Positions 63,284 through 64,000 of a stretch of 64,000 bases of DNA are shown here, piece after piece. A program made the translations under genes and the position numbers. The notes beneath the pieces were generated by a model. The model saw only the letters and a program-made list of their open reading frames with translations. It had not been told where the DNA came from and did no database searches. Location of the stretch: assembly GCA_035540635.1 (NCBI GenBank), contig DATLGH010000108.1, positions 1 to 64,000 on the forward strand. Reading direction: 5' to 3'. The stretch comes from Egibacteraceae bacterium. Its GTDB lineage: Bacteria; Actinomycetota; Nitriliruptoria; Euzebyales; Egibacteraceae. Positions within the stretch are counted from its first letter, which is position 1; every line of letters starts with the position of its first letter.

Positions 63284-63397
63284 CCCGGCTCGCCGCAGCG
63301 CGCGGATCAGATCGGGGATCCTGACGCGCAGCCGGCCGCGTGCCAGGTCGGCCGGGCGCAGTGGGTCTGAAGGGGACTCTGGTTTACATAATGGATC

Positions 63398-64000
63398 TTA
63401 TCGGCGTTGCCGGCACAGTGGGGGGTCGACGATCCAGTCGGCGTGCGCCATGACCGCCTGGTGATGCTCGATGACGATGACCGACTTGCCGGAGTCGACG
63501 AGCCGGTCGAGCAGGCCGAGCAGCTGCTCGACGTCGGCGAGGTGCAGGCCGGTGGTCGGCTCGTCGAGGACATAGACGCCGCCCTTGGCCGCCATGTGGG
63601 TGGCGAGCTTGAGCCGCTGCCGCTCGCCGCCGGACAACGTGGTGAGGGGCTGGCCGAGGCTGAGGTAGCCGAGCCCGACGCCGGCGAGCCGCTGGAGGAT
63701 CTTGTGCTGGCCTTCGCGAACGCCTTGCGGATCGGGTCGAGCAACCCGACCGGCCCCGGGGCCGAGGTCGACGACGTGGTCGGCGATCGCGATCGTCTCC
63801 GGCACGTGCTCCACGACCAATACGGTGTTGCCCTTGTCCCGCAGCTGCAGCAGCAGGTCGTTCATCCGCTGGACGTCGTGCGGGTGCAGCCCCACGGTCG
63901 GCTCGTCGAAGACGTAGGTGACGGTCAGCGACGATCCGAGGTGGCGGATCATCTTCGTGCGCTGTTGCCTCGCCGCCTGACAGCCTGCCCGCCGGCCGGT
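63398..64000 (-). pseudogene. UvrA-like ABC ATPase pseudogene (runs off the right edge)
   Basis: The minus strand encodes parts of a UvrA-like protein of the about 750-800-residue type. Near the edge the ABC signature of the first ATPase is broken by an extra A: LSGGEA is in one frame and QRTKM in another (about 63963-63968). [26 protein letters not shown] and the first D-loop VVDLGPGAG follow. Then comes a short out-of-frame piece [12 protein letters not shown], and the second ATPase resumes at [20 protein letters not shown] with [16 protein letters not shown] and [19 protein letters not shown]. The segment with the second Walker A loop and zinc region is missing, and the end after HADWIVD is replaced by eight unrelated residues. 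It cannot be functional. Confidence 0.85.

Overview
The window is 64 kb of very GC-rich DNA (clearly above 70% G+C over most of its length) with tightly packed genes, many GTG starts and frequent 1-4 nt gene overlaps. Gene content points to a deep-branching actinobacterium: a GT4-type glycogen synthase, a DUF2203 protein, a class F-like sortase, cell-wall-binding repeat 2 and S-layer-homology surface proteins, a YbdK-type carboxylate-amine ligase, and a His-rich protein with a Lys/Ala tail. A member of Nitriliruptoria or a relative is my best guess. This is inference from gene content; no rRNA or marker phylogeny is available here.

Layout. 0.1-7.2 kb: a ParE/GyrB-type and a ParC/GyrA-type type IIA topoisomerase subunit, separated by an M48 metalloprotease and an OsmC-like peroxidase. 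7.2-12.7 kb: a His-rich protein, the collapsed remnant of an NSS transporter with its intact MetS-like small subunit, a nitroreductase, a nicotinamidase-like hydrolase, then transketolase-transaldolase and a DUF2203 protein on the minus strand. 12.8-18 kb: ctaA-ctaB (heme A) followed by fabF-acp-fabD-fabG (type II fatty acid synthesis). 18-24.4 kb: a small lipoprotein, a PQQ-type sugar dehydrogenase, SerC, and a minus-strand surface group (LPATG-anchored DUF11 protein, UbiB kinase, class F-like sortase lipoprotein, secreted Pro/Gly-rich membrane protein). 24.5-29.7 kb: an EF-G-like GTPase, a group II PLP decarboxylase and GlpD.

29.7-36.4 kb is an accessory stretch with visibly lower G+C and different codon use. 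It holds two ECF sigma factor/membrane-partner modules in opposite orientation, a PLP aminotransferase and several truncated genes (DUF1697, an arginase-like tail, an AzlD-like tail). It begins at the glpD stop codon and ends before a large cell-wall-binding glycosidase-like protein.

36.4-55 kb returns to core-like sequence: two secreted surface proteins (CWB2 plus family-10-like glycosidase; S-layer homology), an MDR oxidoreductase, a PfpI-like protein, glgA-glgC-pgi, a fumarylacetoacetase-like hydrolase with homogentisate dioxygenase, small uncharacterised genes, a YbdK-type ligase with an M20 amidohydrolase, and a primary-like sigma factor. 55-62.5 kb: PAP2, DUF421, a J-domain mini-protein coupled to a class A penicillin-binding protein, and an RsbW-type ATPase-PAS-GAF regulator. 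62.9-64 kb decays again: an IS630-like transposase stub, a tiny membrane protein, and a UvrA-like ABC ATPase pseudogene with a frameshift and at least two internal deletions, running off the right edge.

I found no rRNA, tRNA, CRISPR array or intact insertion sequence. The most unusual content is the set of gene remnants (NSS/MetS, the 29.7-36.4 kb stretch, the UvrA-like pseudogene) and several small uncharacterised proteins, rather than one clearly new system.
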